Notes: generated from the sequence alone by a model not told the origin. Counted from the first letter of the stretch, positions 43,601 to 52,132 are shown. The stretch is DNA of 56,356 bases from Muribaculaceae bacterium (GCA_029068655.1 JAIECF010000255.1:1-56356); one strand, 5' to 3'. Program-made: numbers and translations.

Positions 43601-43734
43601 TTGAGTTGACGCTTGGAATTGCGTCTTCTTGGCATCGACTGTGGTTCCGAAGGAGCAGGCTGCTCTTCGATAACTGAATCCTGAGTCTCGTCAGATGTCG
43701 ATATTTCGGGTGAATAATTATGATACTGCTTCAT
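40675..43734 (-). CDS. ftsK: DNA translocase FtsK/SpoIIIE family
   Basis: Septum-located motor that pumps chromosome DNA and activates dif recombination. About 1019 residues from ATG 43734 (MKQYHNYSP); the open frame runs 100 codons further up through the promoter box, so that extension is not real. Order: basic cytoplasmic N-terminus, four predicted membrane helices (about 85-270), an acidic linker rich in Glu/Asp (about 280-540), then the RecA-like motor with Walker A GATGQGKSVGLNA and Walker B VVIIDEFADLIM, and the gamma winged helix QRRYEIGYNRAGRIMDQLEA that reads KOPS-like sites. Confidence 0.95.
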   Translation of the reverse strand: MKQYHNYSPEISTSDETQDSVIEEQPAPSEPQSMPRRRNSKRQLNERVSEKTVKTQANYEKEVPQQKKGSVISAFKEWKESIVTRLVIGIILGGLGLWFAVAFVSYFSNCIVDQSMVAETASGVDTTVANDAGKGGAWLTEFLINQGFGVGAVVIVAWLLCMSMKLLIGYPKFRTLDFTIKSLIAFITLSVVVGMVSIGLDTDVNWGGFHGRYINEIIYSYIGWSGAIIISVVLITIFVVICLRDAIKWMLKKKRAYDEKRRIQRETEAAEMQKQEEVEEMKRREIREQAMSGEGEYTEPVNVEQTPAENVEFDPDADTLFDIPDLDDEDDPVSRFDSFREDPDSLAISEEPMEGNAYIDNMPAGVETVKEEMSADKSLTSGGKIDERAEIDGERISEIQTHDDLGEAEEERTEQRQEEENSLSESAAGSIRDLEADIEPSTLKYAAEENEAAVHVEEEQAFNKTKESEGNDTIKGTIETENVKTPGESAEEKKEEEDVMTVNVNQIEKGRTDSGSTFDSSLYTHEYKFPPTDYLRPGTDKISVDAEELLENKQKIRQTLLDFGIPITSIEATVGPTVTLYEIRPDTGVKIAKIRNLVDDLALSLAANGVRIIAPIPGKGTVGIEVANKDAQTVSMRTIIQSKAYQNSKYKLPVALGSTISNEVYIADLAKMPHLLVAGATGQGKSVGLNAIVASLLYSKRPEELKFVMVDPKRVEFSLYSKIEKYYLAKIPDSPQPIITNMENVVATLSSLCVEMDERYMLLEKAFVRQVTEYNDKFKAKKLDPREGHRFMPYIVVIIDEFADLIMTAGKEVELPIARLAQLARAVGIHVIIATQRPSTNVITGMIKANFPVRIAFKVSSGVDSKTILDATGAQQLIGRGDMLISNNGEMTRVQCAFVDTPEVEEVCDYIARQPYPQGPYMLPEPQVGGDGESQEVDAASVGKLDPLFTDVGRQVIMSGTASTSAVQRRYEIGYNRAGRIMDQLEAYGVVGPATGGKPRSVLMEAMAFEDLLATLGLS

Positions 43735-43805
43735 ATGTAGTGGGTCCGGTAGTGGAGTGTTCTGGTTATTATTTGTGGTTTTCTCCCTTCTTTGATATAG
43801 GAATG

Positions 43806-43813
43806 CAAAATTA
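43806..43813 (-). promoter_or_regulatory. -7 box for ftsK
   Basis: Minus-strand TAATTTTG 72 bases before ATG 43734. It lies back to back with the plus-strand promoter of the dxs unit. Confidence 0.6.
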
Positions 43814-43847
43814 GTAAAAAAAATCGGCATTATATCAAAAAAAAATG

Positions 43848-43855
43848 TTAACTTC
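43848..43855 (+). promoter_or_regulatory. Variant -7 box for the dxs-trk unit
   Basis: TAACTTCG, one base off consensus, with its G only 10 bases before ATG 43865, so the leader would be very short or absent. Confidence 0.45.
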
Positions 43856-43864
43856 GCATTTGAA

Positions 43865-44053
43865 ATGAAACCTATAAGAATCGCAGGACTCGCAGTGCTT
43901 GCCCTTTTATGGGTCTGGCTAAGTGTGGGGCTGCTCACCTCCGCAGATGGATTCAACTTGAAAAACATCCTTATAGCGGCTATGAGCGGCATCATCATTT
44001 TTGTGCCCCTATATAAGAAATATGTCCGGGGCAATAATAATAACTCGAAATGA
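43865..44053 (+). CDS. Small two-helix membrane protein
   Basis: 62 residues with two predicted membrane helices: IAGLAVLALLWVWLSVGLL (about 6-25) and NILIAAMSGIIIFVPLY (about 33-50), then a basic, Asn-rich tail. The TGA overlaps the dxs ATG in an ATGA arrangement, which implies coupled translation. I do not recognise the family. It may regulate or anchor a partner encoded downstream, but nothing in the sequence says which. It opens the unit dxs-trkA-trkH. Confidence 0.72.
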   Translation: MKPIRIAGLAVLALLWVWLSVGLLTSADGFNLKNILIAAMSGIIIFVPLYKKYVRGNNNNSK

Positions 44054-45999
44054 AACAGGAATCTGCATCATCTCCTACCGCATCGCTCAAGACTTCCGGA
44101 TACGGACTTCTGGATACGATATCTTCGCCGGCTGATGTGCGCGCATTACGCCTCGACCAGTTGCCGGAGCTCTGCGCTGATATCCGGCGTTATCTTATCG
44201 ACCATCTATCTGTCAACCCGGGCCATTTCGCATCGAGTATGGGTGCGGTAGAAATAATTGTAGCTCTCCATTATGTGTATGACACACCGACTGACCATCT
44301 TTTCTGGGATGTCGGACATCAAGCCTATGCCCATAAAATTCTCACCGGGCGCAAGGAGGCTTTCGTCAACCAAAGAAAAAAAGGGGGTATAAGTGGTTTT
44401 CCTTCACCTCTTGAGTCGGATTACGATACATTCATCACAGGACACGCATCCAATTCCATATCTGCAGCCCTCGGTAGGGCGATAGCTGACAGGAACACAC
44501 CCGGAAAAGAAAACTGTAAGACTGTGGCAGTGATCGGGGATGCCTCGATCTCAGGCGGACTGGCATTTGAAGGTCTCAACAATGTGGCCAACAACCCCAA
44601 CAATCTTCTCATTATTCTCAATGATAATGAGATGAGTATAGATGCTAATGTCGGTGGTCTTCATGCATATCTTTCCGAACTTTCAACTTCTGCCGGCTAT
44701 AATAAATGGAGGTCAAAGCTCTATAACGCGTTCCGACGCAAAGGCGTGGTCACAGAAGAGGGCAAAGGTCGCATTCAGCGGTTTACGAATTCAGTCAAAA
44801 GCCTTGTGAGCGGAAAGCAGAATATCTTCGAAGGTCTAAATCTGAGGTACTTCGGACCATTCGATGGCCATGATGTCATCAAGATTGTAAAGATCCTCAA
44901 CGATATAAAGGATATGCAAACTCCTCGTCTGCTACATCTTCATACCGTCAAAGGGAAGGGTTACCAACCTGCTGAGAAAAATCCGGCCAAATGGCATGCA
45001 CCCGGAATGTTCGACCCCGAAACAGGAGAAAAGATCAGCAGTGTCAGCAAAGACTCTCCCCTACCATGGCAGGAAGTATTCGGACGTACACTTGTAGAAC
45101 TTGCAGCACAAGATGATCGTGTGATGGGAGTGACGGCTGCCATGCCAAGCGGAACATCCGTATCGAGAATGCTTGCTGAGTTTCCCGAAAGGACTTTTGA
45201 TGTAGGAATATCCGAGGGTCATGCGGTGACTTTCTCCGCGGGACTTGCCACGGGAGGGAAACGTCCGTTTACAGCCATTTATTCCACATTTCTTCAGAGA
45301 GCTTATGACAATATCGTCAATGATGTCTGCATACAAGGCCTACCGGTGACTTTCTGCATAGACAGAGCCGGGGTGGTAGGCGAAGATGGAGTGACTCATC
45401 ACGGACTCCTTGATATCGCCTATCTAAGATGTATTCCCAATATGAAAGTCGCCGCTCCCGCCGACGAAAAGACACTTCGTAACCTTATGTTCACATCTCT
45501 TCATTCCGATGGACCGATGGCTATCCGCTATCCTCGAGGTAAAGCCACCACCAAAGACTGGCATACTGAGATGGAAATAATTGAAATCGGCAAAGGACGT
45601 CCGGTCATCGAACATGAAGAAACTAAAGTTGCAGTCCTGACAGTTGGTCCGATACTTCACGAGGCAAGGAAAGCTTTGGAAGCTCTTGAGGCAAAAGGAA
45701 TGAAGGTAGACCTTTACGATATGATATGGATCAAGCCCCTTGATTCCGGACTCTTAAGACATATCGCATCCACCCACCAAATATTGGTAACGGTCGAGGA
45801 CGGAGTAATCACCGGAGGATTCGGAACTGCAGTGACGGAATGGTGTCGCGACAATGGTTTCGATGTTGATATCAAGACTCTGGGGGCTCCTGATTCATGG
45901 GTGACTCATGGTACTGTGGAACAGCTGAGGCATGACTGCGGATACGACCGCGAGGGTATAGAGGCAACTGTAGCAGCCTTATGCCGGACTCAATCCTAA
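44050..45999 (+). CDS. dxs: 1-Deoxy-D-xylulose-5-phosphate synthase
   Basis: Thiamine diphosphate enzyme that joins pyruvate and glyceraldehyde 3-phosphate, the first step of the MEP isoprenoid pathway. 649 residues. ThDP-binding GDASISGGLAFEGLNN and NDNEMSID, with HxxxxGHA-type loop FITGHASNSISAALGRA. The transketolase middle domain has FDVGISEGHAVTFSAGLA and FCIDRAGVVGEDGVTHHG, and the C-terminal domain is complete. Starts in the ATGA overlap with the small membrane protein gene and is followed after 13 bases by trkA. Confidence 0.97.
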   Translation: MKQESASSPTASLKTSGYGLLDTISSPADVRALRLDQLPELCADIRRYLIDHLSVNPGHFASSMGAVEIIVALHYVYDTPTDHLFWDVGHQAYAHKILTGRKEAFVNQRKKGGISGFPSPLESDYDTFITGHASNSISAALGRAIADRNTPGKENCKTVAVIGDASISGGLAFEGLNNVANNPNNLLIILNDNEMSIDANVGGLHAYLSELSTSAGYNKWRSKLYNAFRRKGVVTEEGKGRIQRFTNSVKSLVSGKQNIFEGLNLRYFGPFDGHDVIKIVKILNDIKDMQTPRLLHLHTVKGKGYQPAEKNPAKWHAPGMFDPETGEKISSVSKDSPLPWQEVFGRTLVELAAQDDRVMGVTAAMPSGTSVSRMLAEFPERTFDVGISEGHAVTFSAGLATGGKRPFTAIYSTFLQRAYDNIVNDVCIQGLPVTFCIDRAGVVGEDGVTHHGLLDIAYLRCIPNMKVAAPADEKTLRNLMFTSLHSDGPMAIRYPRGKATTKDWHTEMEIIEIGKGRPVIEHEETKVAVLTVGPILHEARKALEALEAKGMKVDLYDMIWIKPLDSGLLRHIASTHQILVTVEDGVITGGFGTAVTEWCRDNGFDVDIKTLGAPDSWVTHGTVEQLRHDCGYDREGIEATVAALCRTQS

Positions 46000-46012
46000 A
46001 ATTCGGAAATCT

Positions 46013-47350
46013 ATGAAGATCATCATAGCCGGTGCGGGGGAGGTTGGAACGCACCTTGCCAAAATGCTCAGCAATGAGAATCAAGACATCATACTCATAG
46101 ACAGTGATCAGCAGAAGCTGGATTCTCTCGATTCACACTATAATCTGATGACACTTTGTGGATCCACTTCATCATTTTCTACGATGAGGCAGGCCGGCAT
46201 CCAGAGCGCGGACTTATATATCGCCGTAACTCCGTTTGAGACCCGAAACATCACGTCGTGCTCAATAGCTAAAAAGCTTGGTGTCAGAAAGACAGTAGCG
46301 AGAATCGATAACTATGAGTTCATGAAAAAGGAAAATCGTCTGATTCTCAAGGAGCTTGGCATAGACACCCTTATTTATCCAGAATATCTTGCAGCTCAGG
46401 CGATCGACCTCGCACTTTCCCACAACTGGGCGAGATACTGGGGAGAGATGGGCGACGGGCAGCTTATTATGATCGGCGTGAAGATTCGGGATAACTCACA
46501 GCTTTGCGGTCTTAAGCTTAAGGAACTACCTGTATCTGCCCATCATTTTCATGTGGCTGCCATAAAGCGGAATTCGGAAACAGTCATTCCAGGTGGTAAC
46601 GATTCCATAGAAAAAGATGATATAGTCTACTTTATTACTACTCCGGAATATATAGAAGAAGTAAGAGAACTATGCGGCAAAAAGACCAGGATCATCAAAA
46701 AAGTCATGATAATGGGAGGAAGCCAGATCGCTTTGCGTTTCTGCTATGAGTTTCATGACAAGTATCATATACGTGTGATTGATATAGACCGTGAGAGATG
46801 CGAGTATCTCGCCACAGAAATCCCAGAGATAGAAGTCATCAATGGTGACGGACGAGATGTCGAGGTGCTTCGAGAAAACAATATATATCAATATGATGCT
46901 TTCATCGCTTTGACGTCGAAATCAGAGACCAACATCCTCTCCTGTCTGACAGCCAAAGATTTCGGAGTACCCAAAACCATTGCAGACGTTGAAAACCTTC
47001 AGTTCTACAGCGTTGCCGAGAGTCTGAACATAGGCACCTCAATCAATAAGAAACTTATGGCCTCCTCAAGCATTTTCCAGATTCTTCTCGATTCAGATGA
47101 ATCGAATTCTAAATTTCTCGCGCTTGCAGATGCTGAAGTATGCGAACTGGAGGTAAAAGATAAGGCTAAGATTACTAAAGCTCCTGTCAAAGACCTTAAT
47201 CTTCCGTGGGGAATGACACTTGCAGCATTAATACGTGATGATGGCAAGGCGGAGCTTATCGGGGGTATGACGCAAATTCACGCAGGAGACAAGGTTGTAG
47301 TCTTCTGTCTTACAGGAACTATATCAAAAATTGAAAAGTGGTTCAACTGA
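46013..47350 (+). CDS. trkA: Trk potassium-uptake regulator TrkA
   Basis: Cytosolic NAD(H)-binding gating subunit of the Trk K+ transporter. 445 residues made of two RCK repeats. The first begins IIIAGAGEVGTHLAKMLSN and the second at about residue 232 with KKVMIMGGSQIALRFCYEF, each followed by a RCK-C subdomain. The first Rossmann motif GAGEVG is intact; the second, GGSQIA, departs from GxGxxG. Immediately upstream of trkH with a 13-base overlap, so the two are made together. Confidence 0.95.
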   Translation: MKIIIAGAGEVGTHLAKMLSNENQDIILIDSDQQKLDSLDSHYNLMTLCGSTSSFSTMRQAGIQSADLYIAVTPFETRNITSCSIAKKLGVRKTVARIDNYEFMKKENRLILKELGIDTLIYPEYLAAQAIDLALSHNWARYWGEMGDGQLIMIGVKIRDNSQLCGLKLKELPVSAHHFHVAAIKRNSETVIPGGNDSIEKDDIVYFITTPEYIEEVRELCGKKTRIIKKVMIMGGSQIALRFCYEFHDKYHIRVIDIDRERCEYLATEIPEIEVINGDGRDVEVLRENNIYQYDAFIALTSKSETNILSCLTAKDFGVPKTIADVENLQFYSVAESLNIGTSINKKLMASSSIFQILLDSDESNSKFLALADAEVCELEVKDKAKITKAPVKDLNLPWGMTLAALIRDDGKAELIGGMTQIHAGDKVVVFCLTGTISKIEKWFN

Positions 47351-48819
47351 AATTCAAACATAACGCGTATATCAACCTGCGCATGCTTCTACGTACCATC
47401 GGATGGCTTCTCATGGTGCTGTCAGGCTTCATGATATTTCCTCTCGTTACAGCTATAATATATGGAGATTCCAAGATCCAGCCGATTCTTCTCTCAATGG
47501 CTATTACGCTCGTTTGCGCAGTAGGCCTTATGAGCCTGCAACCTAAAAGCAAAGAGATGGGAAAAAGAGAGGCTATTCTTCTGACATCGCTCATTTGGGT
47601 AATCCTATCATTGTTCGGGATGTTGCCATTTCTTCTATGCGGCACACATGATTCCGTGACAGATGCATTTTTTGAGACTATGAGCGGATTCACGACTACG
47701 GGCGCATCCGTACTTGGGTCATTGAAAGATGTGCCGCATTCACTGCTTCTTTGGAGATGTCTGCTCCAGTGGATAGGTGGCCTCGGTATAATACTGTTCA
47801 CACTCGCCGTGGTCCCTATGCTTAACAATAAAGGTGGAATGCTGATGTTCAACGAGGAAGTGACAGGTATTACCCACGATAAGATCCGTCCCCGTGTCAG
47901 CAACACAGCAAAGACACTTTGGGGTATTTACATTAGCCTTACTATCGCATGCATACTGCTTCTATGGATCTCAAGAATGAATCTATTTGAAGCCATATGC
48001 CATGGTCTTTCCACTCTCTCCACCGGAGGCTTCTCAACCAACGACATGAGCGTACGCGACTGGAACAGCCCTTATATCATCATAATTCTCACTGTTTTCA
48101 TGTTTATCGGAGGTGTAAACTTCAACCTTATTTTCACCACTGTGCATGGAGACTGGAAAAAATTGTTAAGAAACGACGCTTTTCGTTGGTTCTGCTACGT
48201 GTTGCTTTTTGGTTACTTTGTCTTCACCATTTCAATCATCGGGAAAAGTCATGTCCACAGCTGGCAAGAAGTGACGATTGTCCCGATGTTTCAAAGTGTC
48301 TCGATACTTACCTCGACAGGTCTCGTGGTGCCTCATTTTCAGCATTGGGGTTCAGTTCCATATATCGTTATGCTTATATTCATGGCTATAGGAGGATGCG
48401 CGGGAAGTACCTCTGGCGGTGCGAAGATCGACAGGTTTCTAATCTTCTTCAAGTTCCTTAATAATGAGATGTACCGAACCATGTATCCGTCGACAATTCG
48501 AACCGTGACTATAAACGGCAAAGGAACATCTTATGTAATTGTAATGAAGGTTCTTGCTTTCATAGCCCTCTATTTCCTTGTGATTTTTATAGGTGGCTTT
48601 CTTCTCACAGTGCTGGGGGTGCCTTTTGATGAAAGTTTCTTTTATTCACTTTCTGCCATCTCCAATGCAGGAATAGGAACGGAAGTTCAGCAGGGAGTAT
48701 CATGTTTCTCAATGATCCCCGACGCAGCAAAGTGGATTCTAAGCTTCGTAATGCTTACAGGTCGCCTCGAACTCTACACCATACTTCTTCTTTTTACTCC
48801 TGCATTCTGGAAAAAATAA
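47338..48819 (+). CDS. trkH: Trk potassium transporter TrkH
   Basis: Integral inner-membrane K+ channel subunit, 493 residues with eight to ten helices in four membrane-pore-membrane repeats. Selectivity-filter-like segments are visible: ETMSGFTTTGASV, LSTLSTGGFSTND, SILTSTGLVVPHF and SAISNAGIGTEV. The start codon appears to be GTG at 47338 inside the end of trkA; no suitable ATG is close. A hairpin terminator at 48849 closes the unit. Confidence 0.94.
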   Translation: MVQLKFKHNAYINLRMLLRTIGWLLMVLSGFMIFPLVTAIIYGDSKIQPILLSMAITLVCAVGLMSLQPKSKEMGKREAILLTSLIWVILSLFGMLPFLLCGTHDSVTDAFFETMSGFTTTGASVLGSLKDVPHSLLLWRCLLQWIGGLGIILFTLAVVPMLNNKGGMLMFNEEVTGITHDKIRPRVSNTAKTLWGIYISLTIACILLLWISRMNLFEAICHGLSTLSTGGFSTNDMSVRDWNSPYIIIILTVFMFIGGVNFNLIFTTVHGDWKKLLRNDAFRWFCYVLLFGYFVFTISIIGKSHVHSWQEVTIVPMFQSVSILTSTGLVVPHFQHWGSVPYIVMLIFMAIGGCAGSTSGGAKIDRFLIFFKFLNNEMYRTMYPSTIRTVTINGKGTSYVIVMKVLAFIALYFLVIFIGGFLLTVLGVPFDESFFYSLSAISNAGIGTEVQQGVSCFSMIPDAAKWILSFVMLTGRLELYTILLLFTPAFWKK

Positions 48820-48848
48820 ATTGAAGACAATACTTCCTAATACATTAT

Positions 48849-48885
48849 GGTCAGCGGTAAGCTAATAGCATACCACTGACCTTTT
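48849..48885 (+). terminator. Terminator of the dxs-trk unit
   Basis: GGTCAGcGGTA / TACCaCTGACC stem with one mismatch, followed by TTTT. Confidence 0.75.
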
Positions 48886-48927
48886 AGAGCGCGGTTTCCA
48901 ACCGCCCAGATAGGCTCCTCTTTACCT

Positions 48928-50097
48928 TTATAAAGCAGCTATACTGTATATCTTCTCTGCAGCTTCGCGGTCTATCTTGATATAGTTGCCGAAAATATCG
49001 CCTTTGTTTTCAGTAACTTTCTCAGCAAGAAGCTTGACATCAGGATTCTCCACTCCGAGGTCCTTCAAGCTCACAGGCATTCCGATTGAGGTGAGGAATT
49101 TCTTAAGCGCCTCAATTCCGAGGGCAGCAGCCTTTCGGTCATCCTCCTCACAGATATCAAACACCCTTCTCGCGAACTGGGCGAGTTTTCCTGGGTTCTC
49201 ATTCATCGCGTAAGTCATCCACGCAGGGAACATCACAGCTAATCCTGCGCCATGAGTGACGTCATAGACAGCACTCAGTTCATGTTCCAATCCATGGGTA
49301 GCCCAGTCCTCTTCACGACCTCCGCTACAGACTCCGTTATGTGCAAGCGTACCGCTCCACATAATGTTGGCGCGAGCATCGTAATCCTCAGGATTTGCTA
49401 TTACTTTCGGAGCCTCCGAAATTATGGCCTTGAGTACTCCTTCCGCCACTCTGTCGGTTATCTCCACATTAGGTGTGTTAGAGAAATAGCGCTCCATAAT
49501 GTGCGCCATCATGTCGGTGATACCTGCCGCTGTCTGGTAAGGAGGCAGTGTAAAAGTAAGTGCAGGATTCATGAGGGCGAACTTCGGGCGCAGAACATCG
49601 CTTCCCATTCCGAGCTTATGCAGGCCGTCAAGCTTTGTGATGACAGAATTTCCCGACCCTTCGCTTCCGGCAGCAGGAATAGTCAGCACCACTCCTATAG
49701 GAAGTGCTTTAGTTACCTTAGCTTTTCCACAATAGAAATCCCAGAAATCACCGTCATAAAGCATAGCGGCTGCTATAGCCTTAGCAGTGTCGATAGAACT
49801 TCCACCGCCCACAGCAAGAACAGAGTCGATCCCTTCTTTCTCTGCTATCTCTATTCCTTCATAGACTTTTGAGTCTACCGGATTAGGCTGAACGCCACCA
49901 AGTTCTGCATACGGTATACCAGCCTCCTCAAGACTTTTCCTCACACGGTCCAATAGACCTGACCTTACGACTGAGCCTTTACCATAGACGATAAGCGGCT
50001 TTTTCATTCCGAAATCATTAAGTTGATCAGCGACTTTACTCTCAACTCCCTTGCCGAAAACATATTTCGTAGCCGGGAAAAAGACAAAATTATTCAT
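48928..50097 (-). CDS. Iron-containing alcohol dehydrogenase (BDH/YqhD type)
   Basis: NAD(P)H-dependent aldehyde/alcohol oxidoreductase, 389 residues. Cofactor site GGGSSIDTAKAIA (about 95-107), the Asp/His metal ligands in AGITDMMAHIMERYF and THGLEHELSAVYDVTHGAGLA (listed in two parts of the sequence). The opening NFVFFPATKYVFGKG matches the butanol-dehydrogenase-like subgroup, which usually reduces broad aldehydes with NADPH. Substrate not determinable. Single gene, convergent with trkH. Confidence 0.92.
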   Translation of the reverse strand: MNNFVFFPATKYVFGKGVESKVADQLNDFGMKKPLIVYGKGSVVRSGLLDRVRKSLEEAGIPYAELGGVQPNPVDSKVYEGIEIAEKEGIDSVLAVGGGSSIDTAKAIAAAMLYDGDFWDFYCGKAKVTKALPIGVVLTIPAAGSEGSGNSVITKLDGLHKLGMGSDVLRPKFALMNPALTFTLPPYQTAAGITDMMAHIMERYFSNTPNVEITDRVAEGVLKAIISEAPKVIANPEDYDARANIMWSGTLAHNGVCSGGREEDWATHGLEHELSAVYDVTHGAGLAVMFPAWMTYAMNENPGKLAQFARRVFDICEEDDRKAAALGIEALKKFLTSIGMPVSLKDLGVENPDVKLLAEKVTENKGDIFGNYIKIDREAAEKIYSIAAL

Positions 50098-50191
50098 TTT
50101 ACTATTAAGGATTTTGTTATATTTTTGATTTCATCATATGTTTTCTTACGATACATTTCTCTTTTAGATCATCAGGCATTAATGATGGTCT

Positions 50192-51367
50192 TTAAATCGC
50201 CCAAGTAGCTTTTTTCCAGATATATTCCAATGGTCCATGAGTTCTGGATTTCATCCACCAGCGACACGTCCACCACTGAACGAGAAAGATGCATATTCCG
50301 ATAAGTAAACTCCCGGTAATTCCCATCTGAAGATGAAGCCCCCAGTTATAATATATGGCCGAACCGATTATTCCTTGAGTTACATAATTCGTCATGCTCA
50401 TTCTGCCGTATGGAATGAGGAGCGACAGTGTGTTGCTTAAACCCTTTGTACAATAATATGCATATAATACTCCAGTGATGAGCATCATCATCAGACACAG
50501 ATTGGTAAGCGAACCGACCAAAATGTTAAAGGGAGTCATGAAGTTTGTATTGGAAACATAGTCACCGATCATATTGAGAATGCCGCTCAACGGGAAGTAG
50601 ACAAGAATTGCGCATGCCAATACATAGCCCCATGAATTCAGATATTCTCTTCTGAACCATCCCGATCTCCCTATAAGCATACCGAAGATAAACAGTCCTG
50701 CCGTCTGAAAAAGTCTACCATGCTCCCAGGCCCAGGCGAGACTGGCAAGCTGGCCTTCCCAAAGGTTCACTCTCAATGTCTCCATAAAGGTGCCACTCGT
50801 CTGAGCAGCATATGTCGCTCCCCAATATGGCCCTGACTCTATCTTCATTATTTCGTAGCCCGGATCTATACCGGCCCTTATCATCTGGTAGATGCATATA
50901 GGCTGAAGTATGAATAAACTTCCAAGGACTATCAGCCAACGCGTCGACATACGGCAGGTCAATACAAGAATGAATCCGACAAGAGCATAGAGCACCAGTA
51001 TTTCTCCTGTAAAGAAAATAGCATCAAACTGTCCTATAACAAAAAGAAGAAATAATCTCCAGCAAAATCTTAATCTGAAATCCTTACCCCTCATACGCTG
51101 ATTGTCATCCTGTATGAAGAAGCTGAATCCAAAGAGCATTGCGAATATGCCATAAGCCTTGCTTCCGAAAGCAAAGAAAAGACCATCCCAGATCCCCTTG
51201 TCGAGAAAATTAAGCCATTCCGGCTGCTGAGACGTATCAGGGAATGAATAAAAATTAAAATGCTCTATCGAATGCAAAAGAATTATCGCCATCACAGCAA
51301 AGCCACGAAGCACATCCGCTACATCCACTCTCTCATGCTTTTTGACAGCCATTCCGATATTACTCAT
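50192..51367 (-). CDS. DUF418-type multi-pass membrane protein
   Basis: 391 residues with roughly ten hydrophobic helices. The N-terminal RVDVADVLRGFAVMAIILLHS resembles membrane acyltransferases of the heparan-N-acetyltransferase/OafA kind, and the C-terminal half with MTNYVTQGIIGSAIYY and the terminal HGPLEYIWKKAT is the DUF418 signature. Function unknown; often placed near transporters. It lies 100 bases from the SMR exporter gene on the same strand. Confidence 0.88.
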   Translation of the reverse strand: MSNIGMAVKKHERVDVADVLRGFAVMAIILLHSIEHFNFYSFPDTSQQPEWLNFLDKGIWDGLFFAFGSKAYGIFAMLFGFSFFIQDDNQRMRGKDFRLRFCWRLFLLFVIGQFDAIFFTGEILVLYALVGFILVLTCRMSTRWLIVLGSLFILQPICIYQMIRAGIDPGYEIMKIESGPYWGATYAAQTSGTFMETLRVNLWEGQLASLAWAWEHGRLFQTAGLFIFGMLIGRSGWFRREYLNSWGYVLACAILVYFPLSGILNMIGDYVSNTNFMTPFNILVGSLTNLCLMMMLITGVLYAYYCTKGLSNTLSLLIPYGRMSMTNYVTQGIIGSAIYYNWGLHLQMGITGSLLIGICIFLVQWWTCRWWMKSRTHGPLEYIWKKATWAI

Positions 51368-51467
51368 ATCTGCAGTTGTTTAAAAGTTGTTATAATCTAA
51401 AAATCCTACCAATTCCAATTATACTTGCTCTCACTCAGATTCATTATTCTCATCTTTATTCTCACAA

Positions 51468-51803
51468 TCATCCCAAGACCTTCAGACCGATTATTGAAAG
51501 AATCAAAGTCGTGATAAAAAACACTCTCCAGAACGTGGCTGGCTCATGGAAGAAAACTATGCCCACCAGAACGGCTCCTACGGCTCCTATTCCTGTCCAT
51601 ACAGGATAAACAGTACCTATTGGGAGATGTTCCGAAGCCTTGGCCATGAGGAACATACTCAGACATAGGGCTATCAGAAATCCACCCCACCAATACCAAA
51701 GCTCATGTCCTATAGCGCTCTTAGTCTTTCCGAGACAGAAAGTGAAAGCCACCTCCATACATCCGGCTAGTACGAGTATAATCCAGCAGAAAGTCGTGTT
51801 CAT
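51468..51803 (-). CDS. SMR-family small exporter, SugE/Gdx-like
   Basis: Proton-coupled four-helix exporter, 111 residues. The essential membrane Glu is in VLAGCMEVAFTF. The loop GTVYPVWTGIGAVGAVLVGI is the SugE/Gdx version, not EmrE's. Gdx proteins usually have Trp two residues past the Glu motif; here Phe stands there (EVAF), so guanidinium transport is uncertain. Its start lies directly beside a dead sugar symporter remnant whose promoter it probably borrows. No guanidine riboswitch is recognisable upstream. Confidence 0.88.
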   Translation of the reverse strand: MNTTFCWIILVLAGCMEVAFTFCLGKTKSAIGHELWYWWGGFLIALCLSMFLMAKASEHLPIGTVYPVWTGIGAVGAVLVGIVFFHEPATFWRVFFITTLILSIIGLKVLG

Positions 51804-51837
51804 ATCAATAATGCTATCCTCATATACCGAAAAATAT

Positions 51838-51954
51838 TCATAAAAATGGTTTGACTCCTCCGATCACAACCCAGTCATAGCCGAACAGCAGCCCTCCTAA
51901 AGCTGAGATACAACAGATGAAATAGATGAATACTCTGTTTAATTGATTTTGCAT
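51838..51954 (-). pseudogene. 5' remnant of an MFS sugar/proton symporter (XylE type)
   Basis: A 38-codon frame opens MQNQLNRVFIYF and reads SALGGLLFGYDWVVIGGVKP then FL and TGA. GGLLFGYDWVVIGG is the first-helix signature of XylE/AraE-type symporters. Skipping one T lets the frame run FYEYFSVYED, which continues the family's KPFYE pattern, and then merges with the start of the SMR gene. So about 450 codons were deleted. The residual promoter lies at 51981. The 329-base gap 51804-52132 otherwise holds only the beta-helix gene's promoter. Confidence 0.78.
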
Positions 51955-51980
51955 GATCTCAGATTAAATACTTCAATTTG

Positions 51981-51988
51981 CAAAGTTA
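51981..51988 (-). promoter_or_regulatory. -7 box before the symporter remnant and SMR gene
   Basis: Minus-strand TAACTTTG, perfect consensus, 27 bases before the remnant's ATG. No other -7 box sits before the SMR gene. Confidence 0.6.
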
Positions 51989-52082
51989 CAAAATTTATCT
52001 GATTTCTAGAATGCATCTTCATTAAATTCAATTCATGCTCTTATAAATTCCTTTAAAATTTTGCCGTAAGAAATAAAATCCC

Positions 52083-52090
52083 TAAATTTG
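52083..52090 (+). promoter_or_regulatory. -7 box for beta-helix/GH43 unit
   Basis: TAAATTTG with TTTTG about 20 bases upstream, 43 bases before ATG 52133. Confidence 0.55.
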
Positions 52091-52132
52091 TAATCCAAAT
52101 TCCGTCTAATAACGGATCTAATATTTATCATT

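Noticed and set aside
43735..44034. 100-codon N-terminal extension of FtsK
   Set aside because: Runs through the ftsK promoter box and overlaps the opposite-strand small membrane protein gene and its promoter.
51804..52132. Guanidine riboswitch upstream of the SMR gene
   Set aside because: No ACGA-type hairpin pair or ykkC-like core is seen; the stretch is explained by the symporter remnant and promoters.
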